Translations under genes and position numbers: made by a program
Assembly (NCBI GenBank): GCA_026168455.1
Contig: CM047425.1
Location: 43,110,711-43,174,710, forward strand
Source of the DNA: Theocolax elegans
Taxonomy: Eukaryota; Arthropoda; Insecta; Hymenoptera; Cerocephalidae
DNA: 64,000 nucleotides
Direction: 5' to 3'
Notes under the pieces: model-generated
What the model saw: only the letters and a program-made list of their open reading frames with translations
Databases searched by the model: none
Told to the model about the DNA's origin: nothing
Shown here: one piece after another, positions 12,193 through 22,393 of the stretch
Numbering within the stretch: the stretch's first letter is position 1
Layout of the letters: each line of letters starts with the position of its first letter

Positions 12193-12360
12193 GTCCTCAT
12201 GTCCTCCACCTGCCTCCACGTCCCTCCACCTCCTTCCATCCGCCTCCACTACACCCTCCACCTGACCCTTCACTTTTTAAGGTGAAATTCGATTAAAATA
12301 AACATTCTTTTGATTGTTACATTATTATCTCTTCTGCTCCCTCGCTCTCCCTCCACCTCC
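12193..12360 (+). repeat. CTCCACC-rich pyrimidine tract
   Basis: Irregular repeats of CTCCACCT / CCTCCAC near 12198-12265 and again near 12335-12370. Low-complexity sequence. Confidence 0.6.
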
Positions 12361-12473
12361 CTCCACCACCACTATTTATGTGATATTTTTTATAATATAT
12401 CTATACATCCATATATGGGCATATACATTATGGCTATATACAAGGTATATGTAGACATATATATATATATACT

Positions 12474-13585
12474 AGGGGGGCTTCGCCCCCCTGCGCGCTT
12501 CGCGCGCCAACCCCCTATTTTTAATTTCGAAAAAGGTTTTTCGTAATAAATTTATTTAAAATAATTTTTTAAATTTTATTTTTTTTTCACTACCATGGAC
12601 ACCTTAGAAATTAAACCGATTCACACAACACCTTGGAAGTACTGTTATAATGCATTGGGTTTTATACCAAAAATTTAATTTTTTTTAAATACGATTATAA
12701 TTTATAAATAAAAGTTTTTACCAAAATTTAGTATAATGAAATCAGAATAAAAATTATAAAAAAAATAGAGACATATTAAATGTTAACTGTAAATTTTAAA
12801 CTAAATGAATTCCTATAAAGCTTAAATTTATATTTTAATACTTATAAATGTTAATGAAAAATTAACTTACCAAAAATAGTAAAGTGCATATACTTAATTG
12901 TAGTATTTAGTAAAAACTTATTAAAATTTTGGATTATTTTAAACGGATCTAAATAAAACTTTACCTCCTAAAATTAATTTATTTAATGACGAAGGATCAT
13001 CGCCAAAAGTTCTATATGTCATTAATATTTTGTACTTTTCGAGAAATAAAACTTTCTTTTTAAATAAATAAATTTTTGTATTAATTTTAAAGAACTATTT
13101 ATATAATTTTAATGGCATATAAATCAAAACCTGTTTCTTCCATTTTTCCCGTAATTCGTCATTTGCACCCTCTTTCAAAATTTACGTTTTAATCCATAAT
13201 TATATCCAATTTATTTTTTCATTTAGTTACAGAGCCCATATATTTATTTTGATTATTATAATCAAATTCATTTTATTTAAAATATTGTTTTCTATAATTA
13301 TATATAATCTACTCACTTATATAACCATACAATTTTGAAATATTAAATTAAAAAATATTTAAATTAAATGCTCCTAAATTAATAGTTTTTGAAAATCTTT
13401 TCAAATGTAATTCGTATTTTATATTGCCACTGTTAAAATTTGAATTTTCTTTTGCCATTACTGTTTATAATAGAATTATCTTAAAAATACAATAATCACC
13501 GTATTTAATTTTTAACCCATTGTATATATCACTTATGTATATTTGGAAAAGTGTATGTTATATTTGATTAATATTTATTTTATCT
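12474..13585 (+). repeat. Dispersed direct repeat, copy 1
   Basis: Begins with two adjacent GC-rich hairpins, GGGGGGCTTCGCCCCCC and GCGCGCTTCGCGCGC, next to a (TA)n tract, then about 1.1 kb of AT-rich sequence. The same sequence recurs at 14880-15632 with high identity (shared words CACTACCATGG, TTCACACAACACCTTGGA, AAACTTTACCTCCTAAAATT, GCCACTGTTAAAATTTG). No coding potential. Probably a non-autonomous transposon or a segmental duplicate. Confidence 0.8.
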
Positions 13586-13794
13586 TCGAAAAATTTTGCA
13601 TCTGTATTTAAAGCATTACATTGAATTTTAGGTCCGTTATTATTATTGAGTACACATTTAAAAATGTTATAAGTTCTATTTTATCAGGAATGAGTAAACT
13701 AATACACATTCTTTCAAGTTATACTCATAACTTTTTTTTATCTATTCTTGAAAAACTAATTTTAAAATATATATATTACATAAATATTCCGCCG

Positions 13795-13846
13795 CGCGCA
13801 CACACACACACTCAACACACACCCACACACACACACATACATATAT
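13795..13846 (+). repeat. (CA)n/(TA)n microsatellite
   Basis: A CACACACA run with interruptions, passing into ATATATGGGG, which starts the next palindromic element. Confidence 0.8.
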
Positions 13847-14826
13847 GGGGTATTCCACATGAACGGGTCCGATCAAAATTTTAAAATGCATTAAATTTTG
13901 GGTACACATTGCAAATATTTCTCAGAATACATAAAAAAATTTAAGATTCTGCCATTTATTTGCTCATAAGTTATTCTAACCTTAAAAAGTGAATTTTTCC
14001 AAGTTTTTTTCAAAACCAGCTGGGTTCACCGCTATTTAACTCAAAATCTCTCAACTTTTACTATAGAACATTATATGTAACATTCGTTGCTAATTGTGTC
14101 TAGAATTTATTCTTCTGGGTTAGAATTTCTAATTTCAAGGTGAATGTTACATAAACTACATGTCAATATTCAACTTAAAAAAGTGTAATTTCGCCACAAT
14201 TGATTTTTTTATCCAAAAAGCTAAAAGAAGGCTTGAAGCAATACCTTTCAAATGGTCTGTAGCATTTTTATGGCCTTCAATTCTGTAAAAAGTTATGCTA
14301 ATTTAAATAAAGACGAAATTTTAACGGTTAAAAAGTAACGGGAGTTACCATGTTAATTTTTGTGAATTTTTTCTCTTTCTTTAAATTATCATAACTTTTT
14401 ACAGAATTAAAGGCCATAAAAATGCTACAGACCATTTGAAAGGTATTGCTCCAAGCTTTCTTTTAGACTTTTGGATAAAAAAATTAATTGTGGCGCACTT
14501 ACACTTTTTTTATGTTGAATATTGACATGTATTTTGACATTTACCTTGAAATTAGTAAATTCCAGACACAATTAACATCGATTGTTACATATAATATTCT
14601 ATGGTAAAAGTTGATAGATTTTGAGTTAAATAGTGGTGAACCCAGCTGGTGTTGAAAAAAACTTGGAAAAATTAATTTTTTGAGGTTAGAATAACTTTTG
14701 AGCAAATAGATTCCAGTACCTAAAAATTTTTTTCTGTATTCTGAAAAACATTTGCAATGTGTACCCAAAATTTGGTGCATTTTAAAATTTTGATTGGACA
14801 ACCTCGAGTGGAATATCCTATATATA
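13843..14826. repeat. Giant palindromic element in a TA tract
   Basis: ATGGGGTATTCCACATGAAC at the left end is mirrored by CGAGTGGAATATCCTATATA at the right. Inner words TGGGTACACATTGCAAATAT / CATTTGCAATGTGTACCCA and AAAATGCTACAGACCATTTG / CAAATGGTCTGTAGCATTTT pair closely around a centre near 14340. It is bordered by TA-rich microsatellite on both sides. Its terminal sequence resembles that of the 48-kb palindrome. No protein is encoded. Confidence 0.85.
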
Positions 14827-14879
14827 TATATGGGGAGTGAAAAATTTTTATACACAGCGGTATATATTAGAACCCTGAA

Positions 14880-15632
14880 GTTGGCTTCGCCCTCCTGCGC
14901 GCCTCGCGCGCCAACCACCTATTTTTAATTTCAAAAAGGTTTTTCGTAATTAATGTCGATAAAATAATGTTTTAAATTGTATTATTTTTTCACTACCATG
15001 GATACCTTAAAAATTAAATAGATTCACACAACACCTTGGAGGTATTGTTATAGTGCTTTGGGTTTTATACCAAAAATTTAAATTTTTTTAAATACGATTA
15101 TAATTTATAAATAAAAGTTATTACCAAAATTTAGTATAATGAAATCAGAATAAAAATTATAAAAAAAATAGAGACATATTAAATGTTAACTGTAAATTTT
15201 AAACTATATGAATTCCTATAAAGCTTAAATTTATATTTTAATAATTATAAATGTTAATGAAAAATTACCTTACCAAAAATAGTAAAGTGCATATACTTAC
15301 TAAATTGTAGTATTTAGTAACTACTTATTAAAATTTTGGATTATTTTAAGCGGATCTAAATAAAACTTTACCTCCTAAAATTAATTTATTTAATGACGAA
15401 GGATCATCACCAAAAGTTATATGTCATTAATATTTTGTACTTTAAGAGTAATAAAACTTTCTTCTTAAATAAATAAATTTTTGTATTAATTTTGCCACTG
15501 TTAAAATTTGAATTTTCTTTTGCCATTACTATTTATAATAGAATTATCTTAAAAATGCAATAATTAATGTATTTAATTTTTAACCCATTGTATATATCAC
15601 ATATGGATATTTGGAAAAGTGTATGTTCACAC
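14880..15632 (+). repeat. Dispersed direct repeat, copy 2
   Basis: Same orientation as 12474-13585. It starts with degraded hairpins (GGCTTCGCCCTCC, GCGCGCCTCGCGCGCC). It lacks about 320 bp present in copy 1 (13110-13428) and rejoins at GCCACTGTTAAAATTTGAAT. It ends at GGAAAAGTGTATGTT, as copy 1 does, and runs into a CA/TA microsatellite. Confidence 0.8.
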
Positions 15633-15675
15633 ACATACACACACACACACACACATATATATAATATATATATAT

Positions 15676-15710
<35 letters not shown>

Positions 15711-15800
15711 CTTATATATGACATATATATATATAAAACATATATATATATATGTTGAATCCTGAATTCTTAGACACGGCGGCGGCGGCGGCGGCGAAAT
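15626..15800 (+). repeat. (CA)n, (TA)n and (GGC)n microsatellites
   Basis: ACACACACAC at about 15630-15655, long TA runs at 15655-15755, then about seven GGC/GCG triplets at 15778-15797. A 63-codon open frame through this tract is spurious. Confidence 0.9.
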
Positions 15801-16410
15801 ATTTATATATTATAGAGAGATATACACACACACACACGCGCATGTGTGGTGGTAGGTTAGTGTGAGCGGTGGGTGATGATAAGGTGGAGGGGTCGGCTTA
15901 GGGTTAAGAATTTATTTATTTTACAGTGTACCGTTTTAATTTTGATTAATTAATAATTATTAATTTTAAATTTTGATTAATTTATTTATTATTTATTAGG
16001 TACTTATGCTGACACATGAAAAAATGGTTATTGGCCAAGAATTGTAAATCATACTTTTAGGTTATAATATTAATGAGGGTGAATCATACCTCCGGTCCTT
16101 CTGATAACCTTCTAATGATCATCCCTCATTAATATTATAACGTAAGAGTGAACTTATTCCCGTAGAAAGGATATTGGAATATTGGATATAGGGTTATTGG
16201 TTTTATGGGCCTTATTCTATGAAATAACCTAAAATATAATAACCCTATTCAAATCTATATGATTAGATTACTGCATATAATAATTCGTTAATTATTAATT
16301 TAAAACCTATTATATATTTAATTATTAAAATAGTTATTAATGAGTAAATTTGTATAATAAAAATGTATCGAATATTTAAATAAATTAAATAACATAAAAA
16401 AAATTGAAGC
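15801..16410. other. AT-rich spacer with a 20-bp-stem hairpin
   Basis: GTTATAATATTAATGAGGG at about 16060 pairs with CCCTCATTAATATTATAAC at about 16123 around a 40-bp loop. Otherwise nothing is recognisable. Confidence 0.5.
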
Positions 16411-16490
16411 TCTCCAGTTTTGAACCCGAGACCCTTTGGGTAACGGTTACGCATACGCGCACCTTAACGCTCACGGCTACCGTAACTATA
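16408..16490 (-). repeat. tRNA-like sequence, possible SINE head
   Basis: On the minus strand GTAGCCGTGAGCGTTAAGG resembles a tRNA A box/D arm and CGGGTTCAAAACTGG resembles a B box/T arm at about the right distance. A T8 run follows, as expected for a Pol III stop. A proper cloverleaf acceptor stem is not visible, so a tRNA-derived SINE head or tRNA pseudogene is more likely than a working tRNA. Confidence 0.35.
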
Positions 16491-16659
16491 CTCTGTTTAA
16501 ATGTCAGAACTTATATTTTAGCTGTTCTTTCTGATGGGGGGGCTTTAGGTTAAGGTTTTATTTATTTTAATATCAACTGTTTATATTTTTATTTAAATAT
16601 TAATTTAGATTTTTAAATATTATATATTATAATATACTACGAAATAAAATTATTTTCTT

Positions 16660-16742
16660 GAGGCAGATGATTTGAACCTTGGTTATGCCGATTCTCGTAA
16701 CCCCTCATTCTCCTGCGCTGACTGACCCCACAGGCTTTTCTA
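16660..16742 (-). repeat. Second tRNA-like sequence
   Basis: The minus strand reads GGGTCAGTCAGCGCAGG (A-box-like), an anticodon-arm-like stretch, and CAAGGTTCAAATCATC (B-box-like). It is about 250 bp from the other tRNA-like sequence and in the same orientation. A SINE head or tRNA relic is possible. I cannot assign an anticodon. Confidence 0.35.
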
Positions 16743-16877
16743 ACCCTATTAGAACCCGAATAATAAAAAAAGGCTAGCTTAAGTATTAAGCTGGCCAAAC
16801 TAGGTGTTAAAATGCATCAGTAGTAATTAGTAAAAAGGTAGTAAAAATCCTATCATGCTTTTTTTTAAATTCTTCTG

Positions 16878-18255
16878 ACGGTTTTCTGACGTGGGGCTCG
16901 TTAACTTTCATGTTAAGTTGGGGATCCCAATGAGTTTTTTTAAAAAGTAACATTGTTAATAATGATGAAGATTACTATAAGGTAATTTGTGTCGTAATGG
17001 CAGCCATTTCAAGCAGGGTTGCAAAAATTGTAATTACGAGAAAATTTAATTAGTAATTACTTTTTGGCTTAATAATTAAACTCCATATTAATTCGAAATT
17101 AATTTTGTACTGAGTAATTAAACTTTATTTTAATTCTTAATTACTTATGTATTGAGTAATTAAACTTTATTTTAATTATTAATTACTTTTATACTTAGTA
17201 ATTAAACTTTTTTTTATTTAATAATTACTTTGGGACTGAGTAATTAAACTTTTTTTCAATTAATAATTACTTTTTGACTGAGTAATTAAACTATTTTTTA
17301 ATTAATAAATACTTTAGGACTGAGTAATTAAACCTTATTTAAATTAATAATTACTTTTGAAATTAACTGTCCAGAAGCGTGGCAATCGAAAAAAGCCTCT
17401 CTACTGGAGCGGATGATGGTATAGCAGTATTAAATTTTAAGAATAACTCAAAAACTGATGGGTATCCTTACTCAGTGCAATATTAATTATTAATTAAAAA
17501 AAAGTTAATTACTCAGTAGAAAAGTAATTAAGAATAAAAAAAAAGTTTAATTACTAAGTACAAAAGTAATTAATAATTAAAATAAAGTTTAATTACTCAG
17601 TACATAAGTAATTAAGAATTAAAATAAAGTTTAATTACTCAGTACAAAAGTAATTAATAGTTAAAATAAAGTTTAATTACTCAGTCCCAAAGTAATTATT
17701 AATTTAAAACAAGTTTAATTACTAAGTACAAAAGTAATTATTAATTTAAAAAAAGTTTAATTACTCAGTATAAAAGTAATTAAGAATTAAAAAAAAGTTT
17801 AATTACTCAGTACAAAAGTAATTAAGAATTAAAAAAAAGTTTAATTAATCAGTACAAAAGTAATTACTAATTAATGTAGGTATTGAATTAGAAAAGTAAT
17901 CAAATATTTGCAACCCTGATTTCAAGTTAGCGGGCCCATTGCGTTAAAATTTTAATACTCTAAAATATCTGTCAAAACGTGATAAAACTTATATATTTTT
18001 AGGTAATCGTCAACGGCTAAAAAAGCGGCAATTTTTGGTCTTAGTACGATTACTCCACTGGTATTGGTAACGGTTTTCTGATGTGGGTCCCGCTAACTTT
18101 CATATTAAATTAGCGGGCCCCTCGGTTTTTTTTTAAAATAAAGAAGCGGCAAAAATAATAATTTAACGGCTAAATTGCGGCTATTTTGCGGCAATTAATT
18201 GGTAGACAAAAGTTGCAAAATTCGCAAGTGGACCCGCTAACTTTATATACGTTAA
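16878..18255 (-). repeat. GGGCCCGCTAACTT repeat family, copy B (inverted)
   Basis: Reverse complement of copy A at 781-1370. Shared words include TTTATCACGTTTTGACAGAT, GAGTAATCGTACT and TTGCCGCAAAATAGCCGC. It is split by a MITE at 17014-17918. Removing that insert and one copy of its target duplication gives the same order as copy A. No coding capacity is seen. Confidence 0.8.
17014..17918. mobile_element. hAT-like palindromic MITE, 905 bp
   Basis: The ends are CAGGGTTGCAAA and TTTGCAACCCTG, perfect 12-bp terminal inverted repeats of the form seen in hAT elements. It is flanked by an exact 8-bp duplication ATTTCAAG (17006-17013 and 17919-17926); hAT transposases make 8-bp duplications. Each arm is built from 42-bp tandem units containing GTTTAATTACTCAGT (for example 17587, 17629, 17671, 17713), and the two arms are inverted relative to each other around about 17420. 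No protein is encoded, so it must have been moved by a transposase in trans. Confidence 0.9.
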
Positions 18256-18409
18256 TATTTGAACGCTCGAAATATTCTAAAAATATTCCGCAGTAAAACA
18301 TTTAATACTTTTTGAATACTTCATTTATATTTTATGACATTTTAATGCATAGTTTTTTTGAACAACCATTAAAAGATTTGTAAAAGATGTAATAAATATT
18401 TTTGTGAAA

Positions 18410-18831
18410 CATTGTAAATATTTTTTTATTTACGCGTGGCATTCCAAATTCGTTGTCTTCGGGGTAATCTGAAGTGTCAAAATATTTTAAATTTCTTTTT
18501 ATATCCTCGTATATATCCTGACACTTTATAGCATAAATTAAACTATCTGTATGCGAGTATAAGATAAGAGTTTACAATTAGGTTGATACATTTTTATCAT
18601 ATAGTAGTGGACATCGTACGTAAGTGCTTTTGAGATATCCAGTACTGTGAGTCCTACATATATAGGCTTATTCATAAATACTTCTATTTTTTGCATTTCA
18701 ATGGCAACTAAATTTTCACTAAATATTGTTCTACTATGAAAATTTGGTTTTGATATTAAAGCTTCTATACCATACCTTCCATCCCACTTTGTTACAAGTT
18801 TTACGTCTACATGTTTACGCACATTTTCCAT
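18410..18831 (-). pseudogene. Polinton/Maverick DNA polymerase B, C-terminal part
   Basis: Minus-strand sequence continues the type-B, protein-primed polymerase read from 26294 upward. The open piece (18831-18538) includes the family words DGRYGIEALISKPNFHS and MNKPIYVGLTVLDISKA. A frameshift follows near 18560, after which the motif C region appears as YSHTDS, the first Asp of the DTD metal-binding motif being replaced by His, and then QDIYEDIKRNLKYFDTSDYP. The frame is lost near 18420. Polintons use this enzyme to copy themselves. This copy is inactive: it is split by Copia, frameshifted, and lacks a catalytic Asp. Confidence 0.88.
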
Positions 18832-19181
18832 TGTTGAGGTTTTAATTAATCTGTAGGAGAGAGGAGAGAGGGAGTATTAATAATAAAACACTACCTTCTT
18901 TATACTTAGATTTATTCAAATTACACTCCTACCAAATAGACAAAACCTCAAGCTGTACAAAAAAAAGAACTTATAGTTGAGCAAAATAAAGAAGCACGTC
19001 CGGCGTCCGCGATCGTTCAAGAACGAGTGAGTCGAAGCGAGAGAGCGGCTCCCGCGCAACAGCGCCGCGCACGCTCGCTTCGCAGGCCCGAGAAGCCGAG
19101 AGCTCGAGAGCTCCGCGGTCGGGGAGGGGAGCCTCGCTACGAGTAGCTACACTGATTGTGCTCGCTCCTTAACATCCAACA
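18832..19181 (-). repeat. Copia 3' LTR
   Basis: 350 bp, starting TGTTGAGGTTTTAATTAATC and ending AACATCCAACA on the plus strand. It is the 3' LTR because the element is read on the minus strand. Confidence 0.97.
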
Positions 19182-19190
19182 CTCCCTCCC
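19182..19190 (-). other. Copia polypurine tract
   Basis: GGGAGGGAG on the minus strand, directly before the 3' LTR. It is the expected plus-strand primer for reverse transcription. Confidence 0.85.
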
Positions 19191-19270
19191 GAGCAGATTC
19201 AGTCCAGCTGGTAGCCATCAATTTCATCAGTTCTTATTTTTCTCTGAGGTATCTGAAAACAAACTAAGGG

Positions 19271-20836
19271 TTATTTTATGAAATTAATATTCAGGAGCAA
19301 TTCAGTCAAGCGTGCATGTGACTCAAAAGGCAACGCTTTCGTGAATATATCAGCAATTTGTTTCTTAGTCGAAATCCAGCTTATTTTTACTAGATTTCTG
19401 GCAACACACTCTCTTACATAATCTCTTTTAACTTCGGTCATATGTCTTAACTTATTTGTACAACTGACTTGTACACTAGCTCCAGCTGATTGGTTATCAC
19501 ACCAGAGTGTTATCGTCAAAAACGAATTTTCAATCAAAATCAAGCTTAAAGAATTATATAATGCCATCAACCCTTGGCAAGCTTCGCTCATTGCAACGTA
19601 CTCTGCCTCGCAAGTAGATAAAGATACATAAGATTGCTTATGAGTCTTCCAAGCAACTGTATCACCAAATAACTTAATTACGAACCCACTAGTTGTTAAT
19701 GAGCCTTTGCAATCTGCAAAACTAGCGTCAGCATATCCTTCTAAATTATCTGATTTTCCTTCAAGCTTAATACCTAATTTTCTAGTATATTTTAAATAAC
19801 GACATACTCGTTTTACCATTTTCCATTCCTCTTCCGTTGGGTTGTTTTGATGTCTACTCAAGACATTTACGGCATAAGCAACATCTGGCCGTACTGTATT
19901 TGCCAAATACAGAAGAGATCCAACTATTTCTCTGTATGGTCCATTTGTCTTTGTATTCGCATCGTCCAGCTGATCTTCTCTATCACGTCTCTCACGATTC
20001 ATCACTTGCTTACTCACCATCGGCGTTCTTTGAGGATGCATTTCGCTGTATCCAAAAAGTTTTAACATTTTATCTATATACTCTTTCAACGTAATCTCTA
20101 TCGTTTTGTTATGTCTGTCTCTGTTTAGCTCTATACCTAAAAACACTTTAGGTTCGCCAAGATCAGACATTTCGAATTCCAACTTAAGTTTCAAAGCAAT
20201 TTCATCCAACTTAGATTTACAATTACTTGTCAAAAGAATATCATCTACGTACAACAATAGGATTAAAAGTTTATCCTTTTCTCTCCAGCTAAACATACAA
20301 GGTTCTGAAGCATGGGATTGCAGTCCAAGATTGACTGCTACTTCGGAAAATTTCTCATGCCATCGTTTGGGACTTATTTTTAGGCCATACAATACTCTCT
20401 GAATTTTACAAACTTTGCTTCGTCGAACTTCTTCTGAACAGTCAATTCCTTCAGGTATTTCCATGTAGATTTCACTATCTATGGTCCCATTAAGAAAAGC
20501 TGTTTTCACATCAAGCTGTTTTATCTCAAAATCAAATTTATTTGCAATCGCCAATACTGATCTAATCAATGGCAAACGAGAGACAGGAGCATAAGTTTCG
20601 TTCAATTCATACATGTTTTTATCCTTAAATCCACGTATAACAAGTCGAGCTTTATATTTAATTTTATCTTCAATTCCAGCTTTAGTTTTTAACACCCATC
20701 TCGAGTCTATGATGTTTGGTCTTTTTCCAGCTACATTTTGAGGTCTATCTACTAATGTCCAAACTTTATTCTTTTCCATTGAGTCAAGTTCTTCTTTAAC
20801 TGCCTTTTTCCATTTGAGCTTATCTTGAGATGACAT
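19271..20836 (-). CDS. Copia reverse transcriptase and RNase H
   Basis: A 521-residue open frame, the C-terminal half of the Copia polyprotein. Residues about 1-60 hold the usual lead-in WKKAVKEELDSMEKNKVW. RT follows (about 25-270) with QLDVKTAFLNG and the catalytic LYVDDILLTS. RNase H is at about 380-510 (EGYADASFADC, SLSTCEAEYVAM, LWCDNQSAG). It reverse-transcribes the genomic RNA in the particle. The Met at 20836 is not the true start: the frame continues upstream in phase through one TAG at 20846-20848 into integrase, so this piece is separated from the rest only by a nonsense codon. All RT and RNase H catalytic residues that I can see are present. Confidence 0.95.
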   Translation of the reverse strand: MSSQDKLKWKKAVKEELDSMEKNKVWTLVDRPQNVAGKRPNIIDSRWVLKTKAGIEDKIKYKARLVIRGFKDKNMYELNETYAPVSRLPLIRSVLAIANKFDFEIKQLDVKTAFLNGTIDSEIYMEIPEGIDCSEEVRRSKVCKIQRVLYGLKISPKRWHEKFSEVAVNLGLQSHASEPCMFSWREKDKLLILLLYVDDILLTSNCKSKLDEIALKLKLEFEMSDLGEPKVFLGIELNRDRHNKTIEITLKEYIDKMLKLFGYSEMHPQRTPMVSKQVMNRERRDREDQLDDANTKTNGPYREIVGSLLYLANTVRPDVAYAVNVLSRHQNNPTEEEWKMVKRVCRYLKYTRKLGIKLEGKSDNLEGYADASFADCKGSLTTSGFVIKLFGDTVAWKTHKQSYVSLSTCEAEYVAMSEACQGLMALYNSLSLILIENSFLTITLWCDNQSAGASVQVSCTNKLRHMTEVKRDYVRECVARNLVKISWISTKKQIADIFTKALPFESHARLTELLLNINFIK

Positions 20837-20845
20837 AGCCTCTTT

Positions 20846-21840
20846 CTAAGAGTTTGGATCTCCTCGTATACTTGCATGTAATGCACGCAGTTCATTGTCT
20901 TCCAACAGATTTAAATCAGATTCCAGCTGTTGAAACTCAGTTTGCTGCTCAATTTCTTTTTCCTTTCTTGGACGACCTCTTTTCTGTTTTACTCCCTCCG
21001 TTTCTGATATCGGAGTAGTCTTTTCTTCATCAAACTTAGTAAACCAGTTATCTTGGTTTATTTCTTCCAGCAGATTTGCCCAATTTTTAATGCTTCTCTT
21101 ACTGTATTTATCTCCAAAGACAATTGTCTCGTTGAATCGAACATCTCTGCTTTCGTAGTATTTCCCGTCTTCGGGTTTTAAAAATAAATAGCCAGTTGGT
21201 CTATATCCAATAAAAACTACTCGCTTTCCAAGCGGATTAAATTTAGGACCAACCTTTCTCTGAACCTTGATGTAAGCTATACTAGCAAATCGTTTCAACT
21301 GTTCTACATTTACTTTTAAATTCGGATTGAATTTTTGCAAAGGAGAGATCATTTCATTCGAGCTGTGAGGAGTTCTATTATAAACATAAGTAGCTGTATT
21401 CAAGGCTAAGTCCCACATGTTCTCAGGCAGACGTGCGTCAAAAATCAAAGCTCGAACTTTCTTTTGAATCGTTTGATTAAAACGTTCAGCTACGCCATTA
21501 TGCTGTGGGGTGTCAGGGGTGGCTGGATCCAATTCAGCTCCGTACTTAGACCAATACTTCCAATGTATAACCTCCTGTAAATTCTGTACCTTGATCACAT
21601 CGCAGATAACAGAATTTGGCATCATGGCCAAGCATGTTCCTCGAGCTTTTAATAAACGATTCCAAGCAATATCCAGTTTCACTCTTACTTTTCATGGGAT
21701 AAGCCATAGCAAGTCGTGAAAAGTCATCGATAAATACGGATGTGAACCTATATCCTTTTGGATGAGAAGTCGGGCTGATTGGACCCATCGTATCAGCATG
21801 AACAATCTGAAGTTGTTGAGTCATCCTTTGTCTCATGGAA
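20846..21840 (-). pseudogene. Copia integrase
   Basis: Two overlapping open pieces. 21836-21546 carries [17 protein letters not shown] (first catalytic Asp) and [10 protein letters not shown] (second Asp). After a frameshift near 21590, 21682-20846 carries [20 protein letters not shown] (catalytic Glu) and the downstream [15 protein letters not shown] region, followed by an acidic and basic tail ending GDPNS and a TAG. D, D and E are thus all present but in two frames. The enzyme would insert the cDNA. The upstream pre-integrase zinc region (about 21930-21850) is readable only with stops. Confidence 0.92.
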
Positions 21841-21928
21841 TTAAAAGGTAATTTATTAAGTTTAGAAATTTATCATACAAATTTCGCAAGTTAATAAAGA
21901 ATCATCGAACTTAACATTTTTTAAGCCT

Positions 21929-22393
21929 TTAACCTCTGGAAACTGTTTTTGAAATTCTATTAAATATTTTACTGAGGCATGCCCCAAGCAACATGGCTTG
22001 ATTCAAATTAAACTTAGAATTAATCTCACAAGGATCAGTATTATCATCCAAATTTTCTAAATTACTTACATCAGTTAATTCATTAATTTTTCTATCACGT
22101 AAAGTATCTTCAAAGTTAGAGTAGCTAGAGCATTGCTCGTTGCCCCGTGAATTAGTTATTTCGTTTAAATTTTCAACTTCATTAAATTTATTAACATCCG
22201 TTTCCATTATATCTTCAAGCATGTTTTGTTCATGTTCTACTGATACAATTTCGCTTAGGTTTTGATCTTCAAGCTTAGTTTCTTTATTTGTTTGTGTATC
22301 TTCATACACTCGCCTTCTTGTGGTGACATAAGCAATTACTTTGTTAAATTTAGAATATTTATTCCTTTTATCAATCAAGTTATTCGACTCCAA
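21929..22393 (-). CDS. Copia polyprotein, linker between protease and integrase
   Basis: A 154-residue frame, very acidic and rich in Asn and Glu (for example SNLENLDDNTDPCEINSKFN). It lies between protease and integrase of the same element. It overlaps the preceding ORF by a few bases in another frame, so there is a frameshift near 22385. It has no domain I can name and is part of the polyprotein rather than a separate gene. Confidence 0.6.
   Translation of the reverse strand: MESNNLIDKRNKYSKFNKVIAYVTTRRRVYEDTQTNKETKLEDQNLSEIVSVEHEQNMLEDIMETDVNKFNEVENLNEITNSRGNEQCSSYSNFEDTLRDRKINELTDVSNLENLDDNTDPCEINSKFNLNQAMLLGACLSKIFNRISKTVSRG

Noticed and set aside
12474..12510. Helitron 3' end (hairpin followed by CTAG on the minus strand)
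   Set aside because: The hairpin overlaps the CTAG instead of preceding it by about ten bases, and copy 2 lacks the CTAG.
13621..13884. 87-codon frame ending in a CA repeat
   Set aside because: No homology and half of it is microsatellite.
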